Origin: RUG11237 sp050874665
GTDB taxonomy: Bacteria > Bacillota > Clostridia > Lachnospirales > Lachnospiraceae
Direction of reading: 5' to 3'
DNA: 64,000 nt
NCBI GenBank assembly: GCA_050874665.1
Contig: JBNMLC010000011.1
Coordinates: 38,809 to 102,808, forward strand
The notes under the pieces were generated by a model that worked only from the letters and a program-made list of their open reading frames with translations, was not told the DNA's origin and made no database searches. Below are positions 1 to 7,898 of this stretch, piece after piece. Numbering within the stretch: the first letter of the stretch is position 1; every line of letters begins with the position of its first letter. Made by a program: the position numbers and the translations under genes.

Positions 1-97
1 TTGAACAGTAATTGAAATAATGATATGATTTATTTAAATCAACAGTAATTAATGGATTGTAGAGGTCACGTTTAGTATAAAATAGGAATAAATAAAT

Positions 98-426
98 ATG
101 GAAAAATCCTCATATATTAAACAGATGATAGTGATACGAATATAGAAGTAAAAGATGATACGGCATGGCTGACGCAACAGAATTATTTAAAATATCTAGA
201 ACAAATCATTAGATTTTTTAAGGTTGTTTAGAATAAACTGCATTATGTAGCACATGGACATACTGTGTCAGATATACATCAGTGTGCAGATGCAGAAAAG
301 CCATTTGTGGAATTTACTTCATTTGCAGGGGAATTCAATGCAATCGAGCATAAGCCTATGTATATGATTGAAAATGCATATCTTGAGAGCATTAAAGAAG
401 TGTCAAAGGAAATAAAGAAAAAATAA
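98..426 (+). pseudogene. RhuM-family protein remnant
   Basis: A decayed coding stretch. Translation of one frame reads TDDSDTNIEVKDDTAWLTQ near 121-177 and KLHYVAHGHTVSD from 235, which resemble the start and middle of RhuM-family proteins. The frame is broken by TAA at 118-120 and TAG at 229-231, and the apparent ATG at 98 lies in another frame, so at least one indel and two stops are present. Most of the family's length is missing. RhuM-like proteins often travel with mobile or restriction-type islands, which fits the neighbouring helicase. Family assignment is from remembered motifs only. Confidence 0.55.
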
Positions 427-524
427 TGAATCTATGGAAAAACCAGAACTGCTATTTTTGATGAAGTTGTAGAGAAGATTGTAAAAGATAAAGACTTTTT
501 AATAAAGCATTGGAGAGAATTAGA

Positions 525-3500
525 ATGAGTAGAAAAGCCAATATATTAGAGTCATGGATCATGGTTGAACATTTATCAGAGGGAGATATAAGCTTAAAAG
601 ATAAATCCATGTTAACTTTTGAACAATTACAAGAAGATGATTATTATTCCATGTTAATGAATGAAATAAGGAAGAAAAGACTTGAAAAATATAAACACGG
701 TGGAGTGGTTATTTATTTTGATATTTTTTCATTTGATGAAATAGTGGATTTCTTAAGAAAAGAATATAAATTAGCATCAACAGAACAGGAAATTGCGAAA
801 GGTAATAAATTTTCCTTTGCACTGTATTTTGATAAAAAACTTAATTTTGTTGCTGAAATGACTTTTCTAACGGAAAGCTACTATATAAGGAAAATTAGAA
901 AAATACCGAAAGAAACTGATTTCTTGGCTTTCGAAGCAGAAAAGAAGAAGATATTTGAAGAACTATTCGAGTGTCCAGTGGACAGGGATTATAGCACACA
1001 CTTTAATAAAGTAATATTAACAATTCTGACAAAAAACAACATTTCTATTAAAAATTGCCGAATGAAGGTATTACTAAATATGGAATCGGATGCTACAAAT
1101 CTGCATTCTTTTTTTATCGCTGATTTAGAAAAAGCAAAAAATATACAATCACATAATTTGGATAAATATATTATGGGCAATGCTACAAAACATATAGATT
1201 TGGATTGTCGAATGGAATCTGGTAAATTTAATCCGAGTGCTTTTTACAGTATTTTACAACCAAGAAATTATCCTATTGCGAGATTCCCAAGTAATCCCAA
1301 GTTTTCACTTGCACTGATGCAACAGGTGGCTGTTAATTTAGCAATTGGATTCGATAATGAACAGATTAAAAGTGTAAATGGTCCACCGGGTACAGGCAAA
1401 ACGACTTTGCTAAAGGACATTTTTGCTGAGTTTATTGTTGAACAAGCTCATGAAATTGCAGTTTTGTCCTCTAAATATATAAGAGGTACTGATGCAACGA
1501 AATATTGGAAGAATGCATCTATTGGTACTATTCCGCAATCTATAGCAGATAAGGGCATAGTAGTTGCAAGCTCAAATCATGGTGCTGTTCAGAATATTGT
1601 TAACGAATTGCCTCTGACAGCTAAGGTAGATAAGGAGTTTATAGATTATATCGTTCGTGCGGATTATTTTAAAAATATAGCTAATTCAAAGGTGGAAACA
1701 GAGTGGGTTGAAGATGAAAATGGTAAACATGAGGAATTAATAATCAAAGAAAATGGAGAAAGTAATAGATTTTGGGGATTGTTTTCAATTGAAGGTGGAA
1801 GAAAAGAAAACATGGAATACCTGGTTACGGTGTTAAAACATGTTGTATATTATTTGGAGAATGAATATATACCGAATGATGCCATATATCAGGATTTTAC
1901 GGAACGGTATGATGAAGTTTATGCTTATCGGACTAAAATTCAAACAGTTTCGCAGGAAATAATGAAATTTAAGCAATTACTCACTAAAATAAATAAGCAA
2001 CATAAAAAATATAATAGTGAAGTAATTATTAGAAAGAATAATTTAGTTCAATGTATTTCGAGAAACACGCAAAGAATAGAAGTTATTCAAAGCGAAGTGG
2101 AAAATTTGGAAGTTGATGTAAATGATTTGAAGCTGCAATTACAGAAAATAGAATGTGAAAAAAATAGCATTATTCAGTGTATGGATGCCTTGAAGCTTCA
2201 CAAACCAAGATTTTTTTCGCCAAGAAAGATTAAGATAGAATTTAGAGAAAAAAATAGAATATATTCTGCCCAACTTCAAAATATCATTGGGAATGAGGGG
2301 ACAATAAGATCAAAGTTGATTGAATCGGAGCGACAAATAAAGAAATTACAAGTAGAGATAACAAAAAATGAAACAGAGTCAAAACAGGAGCAAACCAAAT
2401 TTTACGAATGGGAGCAAAGTGAAAAATCAAAATTTCAACGGCTAAAGGTTGAGGCAGAAAAAGCACAGGAGAAAGTTAGTGGCTTTAAAATCAATGAACT
2501 TAATCTATGTTTGGATTACGAAACATTGCAATTGAGTAATCCGTGGTTTGATATAGAATACAGAAAATTACAGTCACAATTGTTTATTAAAGCTTTACAA
2601 GTTAGAAAACAATTTCTGTACGAGAATATCAAAAATATAAAAGCAGCTTATATAATATGGAGTAAGCAAAAAAATTATTTAAAACACAAGCAGGTAATAT
2701 CTGAGGCCTGGAATTGGATGAATATGGTTATACCTGTTATAGGTTCGACATTTGCCAGTTTCTCTAGAATGTGTGCTAACATGGAAAAAGAAACAATAGG
2801 TCATTTGTTTGTGGATGAAGCGGGGCAAGCACTTCCACAAGCGAGTGTAGGTGCTATTTTCAGAAGCAAATATGTTATGGCAGTAGGAGATTCGTTACAG
2901 ATAAAGCCTGTGCTTACATTGGACTCTAATATTCTTAATATGCTTGGAGAATATTATGGGGTATCGCAGAAATATTTGTCTGAAAATGCATCGACCCAAA
3001 CATTGATGGACGCAGTAAGTCAATATGGATTTTATAAAGATTATAATAGAGAGAATTGGATAGGAATACCGTTGTGGGTACATAGAAGGTGTAAATATCC
3101 TATGTTTGATATTGCAAATAAGATTTCTTATTGTGGTAATATGGTGCAAGGGGAAAAAGCGAATGGAATTTCTGAATGGTATGATATTGGCGGACGTGCG
3201 ACAGATAAATATGTTGTAGAACAAGGAATCTTTTTGAGAGAAAAAATTCAAAATATGATAATGAGAAATCCAGACATTGTAGATAAGCAAAAGGAAGATA
3301 TTATATATGTAATTAGTCCATTTAAAAATGTTGCATATCAATTGTCTCAGGAATTAAAGAAAATTGGGTTTACGAGATATGATAATGGTAAACCTACGAA
3401 TGTTGGAACTGTGCATACATTTCAAGGAAAGGAGGCTCCGATTGTTTTTTTGGTATTGGGAGCTGATGCAAAAAGTATTGGAGCTGCAAATTGGGCAATG

Positions 3501-3653
3501 GGAACAGATAATCCGAATATTATGAATGTTGCGGCAACACGAGCAAAAGATGAGTTTTATATTATTGGGGACAAGAATTTGTACTTATCGCTTAAAAGCG
3601 ATGTAATAAATAATACATATAAGATAATTGAGGATTTTAAATTAAGTGTTTAA
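525..3653 (+). CDS. Large SF1 helicase/ATPase (AAA_11/AAA_12, UPF1-like) with central coiled coil
   Basis: A protein of 1042 residues. Walker A is GPPGTGKTT near residue 285 and the Walker B/Q-type motif VDEAGQALPQAS lies near residue 763. The C-terminal helicase half contains VGTVHTFQGKEAPIVFLVL near residue 958 and an AATRAKD motif, the usual order of an SF1 UPF1/DNA2-like helicase. Residues of roughly 450-690 between the motifs are rich in Lys, Glu and Gln and likely form a long coiled coil. The ATG at 525 is chosen over a TTG at 510 because GGAGAG at 512-517 sits 7 nt before it. No partner gene is intact nearby. The gene stands among pseudogenes, and part of a second copy survives at 4807-4985, which suggests an accessory, possibly defence-related island. 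The nucleic acid substrate cannot be stated. Confidence 0.85.
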   Translation: MSRKANILESWIMVEHLSEGDISLKDKSMLTFEQLQEDDYYSMLMNEIRKKRLEKYKHGGVVIYFDIFSFDEIVDFLRKEYKLASTEQEIAKGNKFSFALYFDKKLNFVAEMTFLTESYYIRKIRKIPKETDFLAFEAEKKKIFEELFECPVDRDYSTHFNKVILTILTKNNISIKNCRMKVLLNMESDATNLHSFFIADLEKAKNIQSHNLDKYIMGNATKHIDLDCRMESGKFNPSAFYSILQPRNYPIARFPSNPKFSLALMQQVAVNLAIGFDNEQIKSVNGPPGTGKTTLLKDIFAEFIVEQAHEIAVLSSKYIRGTDATKYWKNASIGTIPQSIADKGIVVASSNHGAVQNIVNELPLTAKVDKEFIDYIVRADYFKNIANSKVETEWVEDENGKHEELIIKENGESNRFWGLFSIEGGRKENMEYLVTVLKHVVYYLENEYIPNDAIYQDFTERYDEVYAYRTKIQTVSQEIMKFKQLLTKINKQHKKYNSEVIIRKNNLVQCISRNTQRIEVIQSEVENLEVDVNDLKLQLQKIECEKNSIIQCMDALKLHKPRFFSPRKIKIEFREKNRIYSAQLQNIIGNEGTIRSKLIESERQIKKLQVEITKNETESKQEQTKFYEWEQSEKSKFQRLKVEAEKAQEKVSGFKINELNLCLDYETLQLSNPWFDIEYRKLQSQLFIKALQVRKQFLYENIKNIKAAYIIWSKQKNYLKHKQVISEAWNWMNMVIPVIGSTFASFSRMCANMEKETIGHLFVDEAGQALPQASVGAIFRSKYVMAVGDSLQIKPVLTLDSNILNMLGEYYGVSQKYLSENASTQTLMDAVSQYGFYKDYNRENWIGIPLWVHRRCKYPMFDIANKISYCGNMVQGEKANGISEWYDIGGRATDKYVVEQGIFLREKIQNMIMRNPDIVDKQKEDIIYVISPFKNVAYQLSQELKKIGFTRYDNGKPTNVGTVHTFQGKEAPIVFLVLGADAKSIGAANWAMGTDNPNIMNVAATRAKDEFYIIGDKNLYLSLKSDVINNTYKIIEDFKLSV

Positions 3654-3922
3654 TTATGATAATAAGTACGATGATATGCAGGAGCGTCTGGACAAACTGT
3701 ATGATAAGATAGCAGATATAGAAAATGCTATGGAAGAAGTCGAGAGTGGTTCTTTTGCCCCAAGGAAAAAGAGGATGCGATAATGGAGGCTTTGAAGTTC
3801 TTTAGGATGATTTAGGAAATAGTGGAGATAAACATTTTTGGTAAGAGAATTTGAAAAATTGGAATTTATCTGGTAAATCTATTGTTGATAAAAACCTATT
3901 TTTATAGCAGAGGATAAATAGA

Positions 3923-4748
3923 ATGAATAAAATAGTGATTGTTGCCTGTTCAAACGGGCAAGAAATAGAGTATGAGTACCAGAATAACGAACTGGTTGAA
4001 ATTTTGAAATTGAACGAAAGAGATGTGGTGTTGAGTAATTGTCTCTATGTATGAAGAGGCGTTTTTCAAGGAACACCTCAAGAGAGAGCCGATGAGCTAA
4101 TGAGGATGTTTCAAGATTCTGATGTTAGTGAAATCTATGATATTTCTGGTGGAGATATTGCCAATCAGCTTTTACCATATATTGATTTTGATTCCGTTGT
4201 TAAAAGTAAGGAGATTCTATGGGGGCTTAGTGACCTTACAACGATAATTAATGCAATTTATACTCTTACTAGTAAAGAGAGTGTCTTGTATCAAGTAAAA
4301 AATATGGTTTGGGGCGATTGTACAGAAGTTCAACGAAATAGATGAATTATTTAACCCAAGATTTTCTTTTTGCCAAGGAGATGCGATGAAAGACATAGTA
4401 GTTGGTGGAAACATCAGGTGTTTTTTTAAACTAGCAGGAACAAAGTATTTCCCAGAATTGCAAGGGAAAATATTATTACTTGAAAGTTTAGGTGGACTTC
4501 AGGCACAAAGGGCTACTTATTTAGCACAGTTGCAGCAACTAAGGGCATTTGAAAAAGTAAATGGTATCCTGCTTGGAAACTTTAAAGAAATGGAAAAAGT
4601 AGGATGCGAATCTGAAATTGTTGAATTAGTTAAGGACTATGTGGGACCGATACTTCCTATTGCCAAGACTTCTGAGATTGGGCATAAAAACGATTCAAAA
4701 GCGATAGTGATGGGGAAACAAATAAAAATCAAAAGCAAATTTGAATGA
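3923..4748 (+). pseudogene. S66-family LD-carboxypeptidase (MccF/LdcA-like), broken
   Basis: Reading across frames gives most of an S66 serine peptidase, a family that cleaves L,D bonds of muropeptides or inactivates microcin C. Recognisable blocks are IYDISGGDIANQLLPYID, GLSDLTTIINAIY and, in another frame, GGNIRCFFKLAGTKYFPEL followed by GKILLLESL and the end segment LPIAKTSEIGHKNDSKAI. The frame starting at ATG 3923 is cut by TGA at 4052-4054, then resumes in frame. Near 4325 a frameshift separates it from the C-terminal part, whose codons run from about 4326 to 4748. With a nonsense and a frameshift it should not make a full enzyme. Confidence 0.8.
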
Positions 4749-5218
4749 AAGGTAAATTCAAGTTTAGTGACTATGCGATAGGCTACTTTTCTATTTATTT
4801 TAATTGAAAAATACTGGGTTTGATATTGATAAAATCAAAATACCAGATAGAGTATCATTTGTAGATGAAGCTGGTCAAACTCTTCCTAAAACCAGTCTTG
4901 ACCTTAGATTCGGGCATTCTTAATATGTCAGGTGAATACTATGGTGCATAGGAATATTGATATCCAATGTTTGACATCATATTACTTGACATTATCAAAA
5001 ATGATAATATAATTAAATAAGATAATAAGAGTGAGAAGCAATCAATGAAAGCAGAAATTGCAGAGGTTTTTATAATTTTGTTCATCAGTGAATTATTCAA
5101 TAGTTACTGGTACATGAAAAGGAAACTTACTGTTTTATATCATCACCCCATAGTTTGTCTGAAAGGTAAGAGAAGTATCTTGTTACTGTAAAACAATTTA
5201 AAATTCAGGTTATAAACG
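4749..5218 (+). pseudogene. Remnant of a second SF1 helicase gene (4807-4985) in otherwise empty DNA
   Basis: Between the S66 pseudogene and the next genes no intact frame is seen. At about 4858-4900 one frame reads FVDEAGQTLPKTS, and after a frameshift VLTLDSGILNMSGEYYGA and then YPMFDI. These blocks are close to FVDEAGQALPQAS, VLTLDSNILNMLGEYYG and YPMFDI of the intact helicase at 525-3653. They occur in the same order with the intervening residues deleted. This is therefore the debris of a paralogous helicase. The rest of the stretch holds nothing recognisable. Confidence 0.75.
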
Positions 5219-5279
5219 AGCCAGACGCTAAGACGCAGAGCTGAGATCACATATCTGAGATTGGCTCTGTGTTTTTTTA
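5219..5279 (+). terminator. Conserved 16-nt box plus terminator-like hairpin, copy A
   Basis: Begins AGCCAGACGCTAAGAC, followed by a hairpin with arms CAGAGC and GCTCTG and a run of seven T. The same 16-nt box recurs at 5819 and 7011, each time followed by a different hairpin. It looks like an intrinsic terminator carrying a conserved upstream element. It may be a small RNA or attenuator rather than a plain terminator. Confidence 0.6.
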
Positions 5280-5296
5280 TATTGTAGGTGGTATTT

Positions 5297-5428
5297 GTGA
5301 CGAATAGATTATTTGTAAAACCAGTAAAAGCGGCAATTTCCTATATGCCGGCGGCTTCTTATGATTTACCATATGAGGGAGCAAAGGGCTGCAGAAAATT
5401 TTCATGTGGAAGAAAGGAGAAGCAATGA
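5297..5428 (+). CDS. Small ORF (43 aa) coupled to the lipoprotein gene
   Basis: A GTG-initiated frame of 43 codons with no recognisable family. GGTGG lies about 5 nt before the GTG. Its stop TGA overlaps the ATG of the following lipoprotein gene in an ATGA arrangement, a usual sign of translational coupling. The product would be small and basic, with CRKFSCGRKEKQ at the C-terminus and no membrane segment. It could also be a fortuitous open frame in a leader, so confidence is low. Confidence 0.3.
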   Translation: MTNRLFVKPVKAAISYMPAASYDLPYEGAKGCRKFSCGRKEKQ

Positions 5429-5805
5429 AAGAAAAATGTGTATTAAAGTGGCTGACAACAATTTGCATATGTGCAATTCTCACAGGGTGCAAGGCGGACA
5501 GTACTTTTGAGGGAAACAAAGTTGCAAATACCGACAGCTTTCAAATGGATTATTCCATTCTGGATAAACAGGAAGATGCTGTGCTAGAGCTGGATTCAGG
5601 AGATATTTTACAGGTGAAAATTTTGCAGACTACAGGGAATGTAGATGTGACTGTCGGCCAGGAGGGGGCAGAGCCAATTTATGAGGGAAGCGCCCTTACA
5701 GATATTGATTTTACATTGAATATTGATGAGTCAGGGGATTATCAAGTTTCCGTAACCGGGCACAATGCGAAAGGGACTGTTTCATTTGTAAAGAAAGTTA
5801 AGTAG
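5425..5805 (+). CDS. Small secreted lipoprotein
   Basis: A 126-residue protein with a basic N-terminus, a hydrophobic stretch and a lipobox ending LTGC at residues 18-21, so it should be lipidated and anchored on the outer face of the membrane. The mature part is acidic, with no cysteine or catalytic motif visible, and its alternating pattern (TGNVDVTVGQ, GDYQVSVTGHNAKGTVSF) suggests a single beta-sandwich. The ATG at 5425 is chosen because AAAGGAG lies just before it. The next copy of the 16-nt box with hairpin follows 14 nt after the stop. Function is unknown. Confidence 0.75.
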   Translation: MKEKCVLKWLTTICICAILTGCKADSTFEGNKVANTDSFQMDYSILDKQEDAVLELDSGDILQVKILQTTGNVDVTVGQEGAEPIYEGSALTDIDFTLNIDESGDYQVSVTGHNAKGTVSFVKKVK

Positions 5806-5818
5806 AATATGGTAATAA

Positions 5819-5877
5819 AGCCAGACGCTAAGACATAGAGCAAAGATGAATGAGGAGAAATCAGGCTTTGTGCTTGT
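5819..5877 (+). terminator. Conserved 16-nt box plus hairpin, copy B
   Basis: The same AGCCAGACGCTAAGAC box as at 5219, immediately after the lipoprotein gene. The hairpin that follows is weaker (AGCAAAG against CTTTG with GTGCT) and the T-run is interrupted, so this copy is either a degraded terminator or a leader element of the small membrane protein at 5903. Confidence 0.4.
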
Positions 5878-5902
5878 TGTTATTTGTGGGAAAAAATGTT
5901 TT

Positions 5903-6013
5903 ATGAGAGAACTTATTTCAGCAGCACTACCGTTTGTAGGTTTAGGAATTATGCTTGCAATCATTTGTGTATATTCTGACCGGAAAGGAGAAACAAAGAA
6001 TGATAATAAATAA
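5903..6013 (+). CDS. Single-pass small membrane protein (36 aa)
   Basis: An ATG-initiated frame encoding 36 residues. A hydrophobic helix of about 18 residues (ISAALPFVGLGIMLAIIC) is followed by a short charged tail, SDRKGETKNDNK. The layout is that of a small bitopic membrane protein with its charged end inside. It lies between the copy B hairpin and the yjdF leader. No clear ribosome binding site is seen (GGGAAAAAATG is poor), so expression is uncertain. No family is recognised. Confidence 0.4.
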   Translation: MRELISAALPFVGLGIMLAIICVYSDRKGETKNDNK

Positions 6014-6015
6014 AA

Positions 6016-6076
6016 GATGAGAATGGAAAGAAACAAAAGTCTAAATCCTCTCCGGGTTGTCCGTTCTTTGCTCATT
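6016..6076 (+). ncRNA. Candidate yjdF-motif riboswitch leader
   Basis: Immediately upstream of the yjdF gene the RNA can fold into a closed stem: ATGAG (6017-6021) with CTCAT (6071-6075), then AAAGAA (6027-6032) with TTCTTT (6064-6069). The stem encloses about 30 nt. yjdF genes of Firmicutes are commonly preceded by the yjdF motif RNA, reported to respond to aza-aromatic compounds. The position and closing stem fit, but the internal consensus was not verified. The ribosome binding site AAAGGAGG follows about 10 nt downstream. Confidence 0.45.
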
Positions 6077-6100
6077 TCAATTAATAAAGGAGGGATTGTC

Positions 6101-6517
6101 ATGGGCAAAGTAAGCAGCAAACTGACAGTGTATTTTAAAGAACCATTCTGGGTAGGAGTATTCGAAAGAATCGAAGAGGGAAAACTATCCGTAACCAAGC
6201 TTACTTTTGGTGCTGAACCGAAGGATTATGAGGTACATGAGTTTATTTTGAAGCACTACTACAGGTTGAAATTCAGCCCGGCTGTGGCAACTGATGTAAA
6301 GGAATTTAAAAGGAATCCCAAAAGAATGCAACGTGATGTGAAAAAACAGATGAAGGATACTGGAATTGGTACAAAATCACAGCAGGCTTTAAAATTACAG
6401 CAGGAGCAGAAAAAACGGGAATGTAAGGCGAAAAGCCGAAAACAAAAACAGGTAGAGAACGAACGTATATTTATGTTAAAGCAGCAAAAGAAAAAGGATA
6501 AGCACAGAGGACATTGA
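6101..6517 (+). CDS. yjdF: YjdF family protein (DUF2992)
   Basis: A 138-residue protein. The N-terminal half (SKLTVYFKEPFWVGVFER, then TFGAEPKDYEVHEFI) is the typical YjdF/DUF2992 start, and the C-terminal half is very rich in Lys, Arg and Gln and probably helical. The biochemical role is unknown. In other Firmicutes the gene is controlled by the yjdF riboswitch, and a structured leader precedes it here. The ATG at 6101 is chosen over an upstream in-frame ATG at 6017 because AAAGGAGGG lies directly before it and the family begins here. Confidence 0.85.
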   Translation: MGKVSSKLTVYFKEPFWVGVFERIEEGKLSVTKLTFGAEPKDYEVHEFILKHYYRLKFSPAVATDVKEFKRNPKRMQRDVKKQMKDTGIGTKSQQALKLQQEQKKRECKAKSRKQKQVENERIFMLKQQKKKDKHRGH

Positions 6518-6594
6518 AGGTATTTCCAAAGATTTATCAGCAATTTCCTAGAATAGCTTCTTGTTATTTTTAAAAATGAGAATTTAAAATATAA

Positions 6595-6635
6595 TTGACA
6601 TTATGTAACGCATATTATATAATACATATTATATA
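6595..6635 (+). promoter_or_regulatory. Promoter with direct-repeat operator of a former tetR gene
   Basis: TTGACA at 6595-6600 and TATAAT at 6618-6623 are separated by 17 nt. The -10 element is embedded in two copies of CATATTATATA (6611-6621 and 6625-6635), a likely binding site for the TetR-type regulator whose remnant follows. The promoter is near consensus although the gene downstream is truncated. Confidence 0.6.
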
Positions 6636-6648
6636 AAGGAGAATGCCT

Positions 6649-6816
6649 ATGCCGCCAAAAGTAAAGATAACAGAAGAAATGGTAATACATGCCGCATTTG
6701 AGCTTACAAGAGCAGATGAGCTTGGTGTTGATTTAGATTTTCAAAAGGTTGATTATTCGGATAAACAATTGTTGGAATTTATGGTTCGATTTGATGCAGG
6801 GAGAAAGTGTACTTGA
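6649..6816 (+). pseudogene. TetR-family regulator remnant with internal deletion
   Basis: An open frame of 55 codons whose start, MPPKVKITEEMVIHAAFELTR, matches the first helix of a TetR/AcrR repressor. After it the helix-turn-helix core is missing and the sequence jumps to ELGVDLDFQKVDYSDKQ and a short tail ending GRKCT. TetR proteins are about 190 residues, so this cannot bind DNA in the normal way. A good ribosome binding site (AAAGGAG) remains. It may still be translated as a short peptide. Confidence 0.55.
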
Positions 6817-6835
6817 ACACTGAAAGAGGGGAGTC

Positions 6836-7012
6836 ATGGAAAATTATATGAAAGACGAGGGTACTTTTGTGTTGTGCCCCAAATGCAAAGCAAAAACCAG
6901 GACACAGATTAGGAGAGATACGGTGCTTAAGAACTTTCCTTTATTCTGTCCGAAATGTAAAGGAAATTTTTTAATTGAAGCAGAAAATTTAAAAGTTATA
7001 AATTGTAAATAG
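6836..7012 (+). CDS. Cysteine-rich KTR-type zinc-ribbon protein
   Basis: 58 residues with two CPKC knuckles (LCPKCKAKTRTQ and FCPKCKGNF) about 20 residues apart, the pattern of the Cys-rich KTR family, which probably binds one zinc ion. Such proteins are frequent in integrative elements and near regulators of clostridia, but their role is not established. GGGGAG precedes the ATG. The stop codon TAG overlaps the first bases of the third copy of the 16-nt box. Confidence 0.7.
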   Translation: MENYMKDEGTFVLCPKCKAKTRTQIRRDTVLKNFPLFCPKCKGNFLIEAENLKVINCK

Positions 7013-7071
7013 CCAGACGCTAAGACGCAGAGCTGAAATCACATAGGTGAAATCGGTTCTGCGTTTTTTTA
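7011..7071 (+). terminator. Conserved 16-nt box plus terminator hairpin, copy C
   Basis: Starts within the stop codon of the KTR gene with AGCCAGACGCTAAGAC. It continues into a hairpin with arms CGCAGA and TCTGCG and a run of seven T. It is the best terminator of the three copies. Confidence 0.65.
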
Positions 7072-7164
7072 GGACAATTTGTGTGCAGCTTGTTGGAGCA
7101 GAAAAAGTAGTTTGAATACGAAAAGCGGAAAATTAAAAATTGAGTAAGAAATGGGGAAAAGCTG

Positions 7165-7875
7165 ATGGACAGTAGAAAACTAGGAATAAAAGGAACATTA
7201 CTGAGTATAGCACTTTATTTAATTGTAATGAGCATATTTGAAAATATTTATGCAGACAGTGAATCACAGGGCTTTAGAATCATACCTTCAGGTGTTATAT
7301 TATTTATTTTGCTTTGGGGCATGGTAAAAGGTAATATGCTTTCAGAATATGGACTCGGTAAGCAGATGGCATTGTCCTGGAGAAAAACCTTATATATGTT
7401 TCCGATGTTTGTACTTGCTACAGTAAATCTTTGGCATGGTGCAATTCTCAAGTATGAACCGATAGAAACTTTTCTTTATATGTTGTCTATGATTTGTATA
7501 GGCACAATAGAAGAAATTTTGTTTCGGGGGTATTTGTTACAACTGTTGCTGGAGCGTTCTGTCAAGAAGGCAATCTGGGTATCGAGTCTGACTTTTGGAA
7601 TAGGACATGTGATTAATATTTTGAATGGAGCACCATTTACAGATACATTGATGCAAATAATCTATGCGGTGGCAATTGGATTTATGCTATCAGTATTTGT
7701 GATAAAGACCAAAAATTTGATACCGTGTTGTGTTTTTCATGGTGTGTTCAATGCTTTGGCCGCATTTGCCAACGATCAGAATATTACAAGTACATATCAG
7801 TTAGCAGTATGTGTAATTATTACCGCAATCGCACTTGGATATGCGTGGTATTTATGGAGTTGCAATATGAGATAG
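7165..7875 (+). CDS. CPBP-family intramembrane glutamic protease (CAAX-like)
   Basis: 236 residues with about seven hydrophobic segments. The family motifs are present in order: EEILFRGYLLQ (the EExxxR catalytic box), FGIGHVIN (FxxxH) and FHGVFNAL (HxxxN). These intramembrane proteases, related to Rce1, act in peptide maturation, bacteriocin self-immunity or signalling, and the substrate here is not indicated. No bacteriocin peptide gene was found next to it. The next gene starts 23 nt after its stop, so the two may be cotranscribed. Confidence 0.85.
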   Translation: MDSRKLGIKGTLLSIALYLIVMSIFENIYADSESQGFRIIPSGVILFILLWGMVKGNMLSEYGLGKQMALSWRKTLYMFPMFVLATVNLWHGAILKYEPIETFLYMLSMICIGTIEEILFRGYLLQLLLERSVKKAIWVSSLTFGIGHVINILNGAPFTDTLMQIIYAVAIGFMLSVFVIKTKNLIPCCVFHGVFNALAAFANDQNITSTYQLAVCVIITAIALGYAWYLWSCNMR

Positions 7876-7898
7876 TGCAGCAAAGGGGGAAAAGATGT

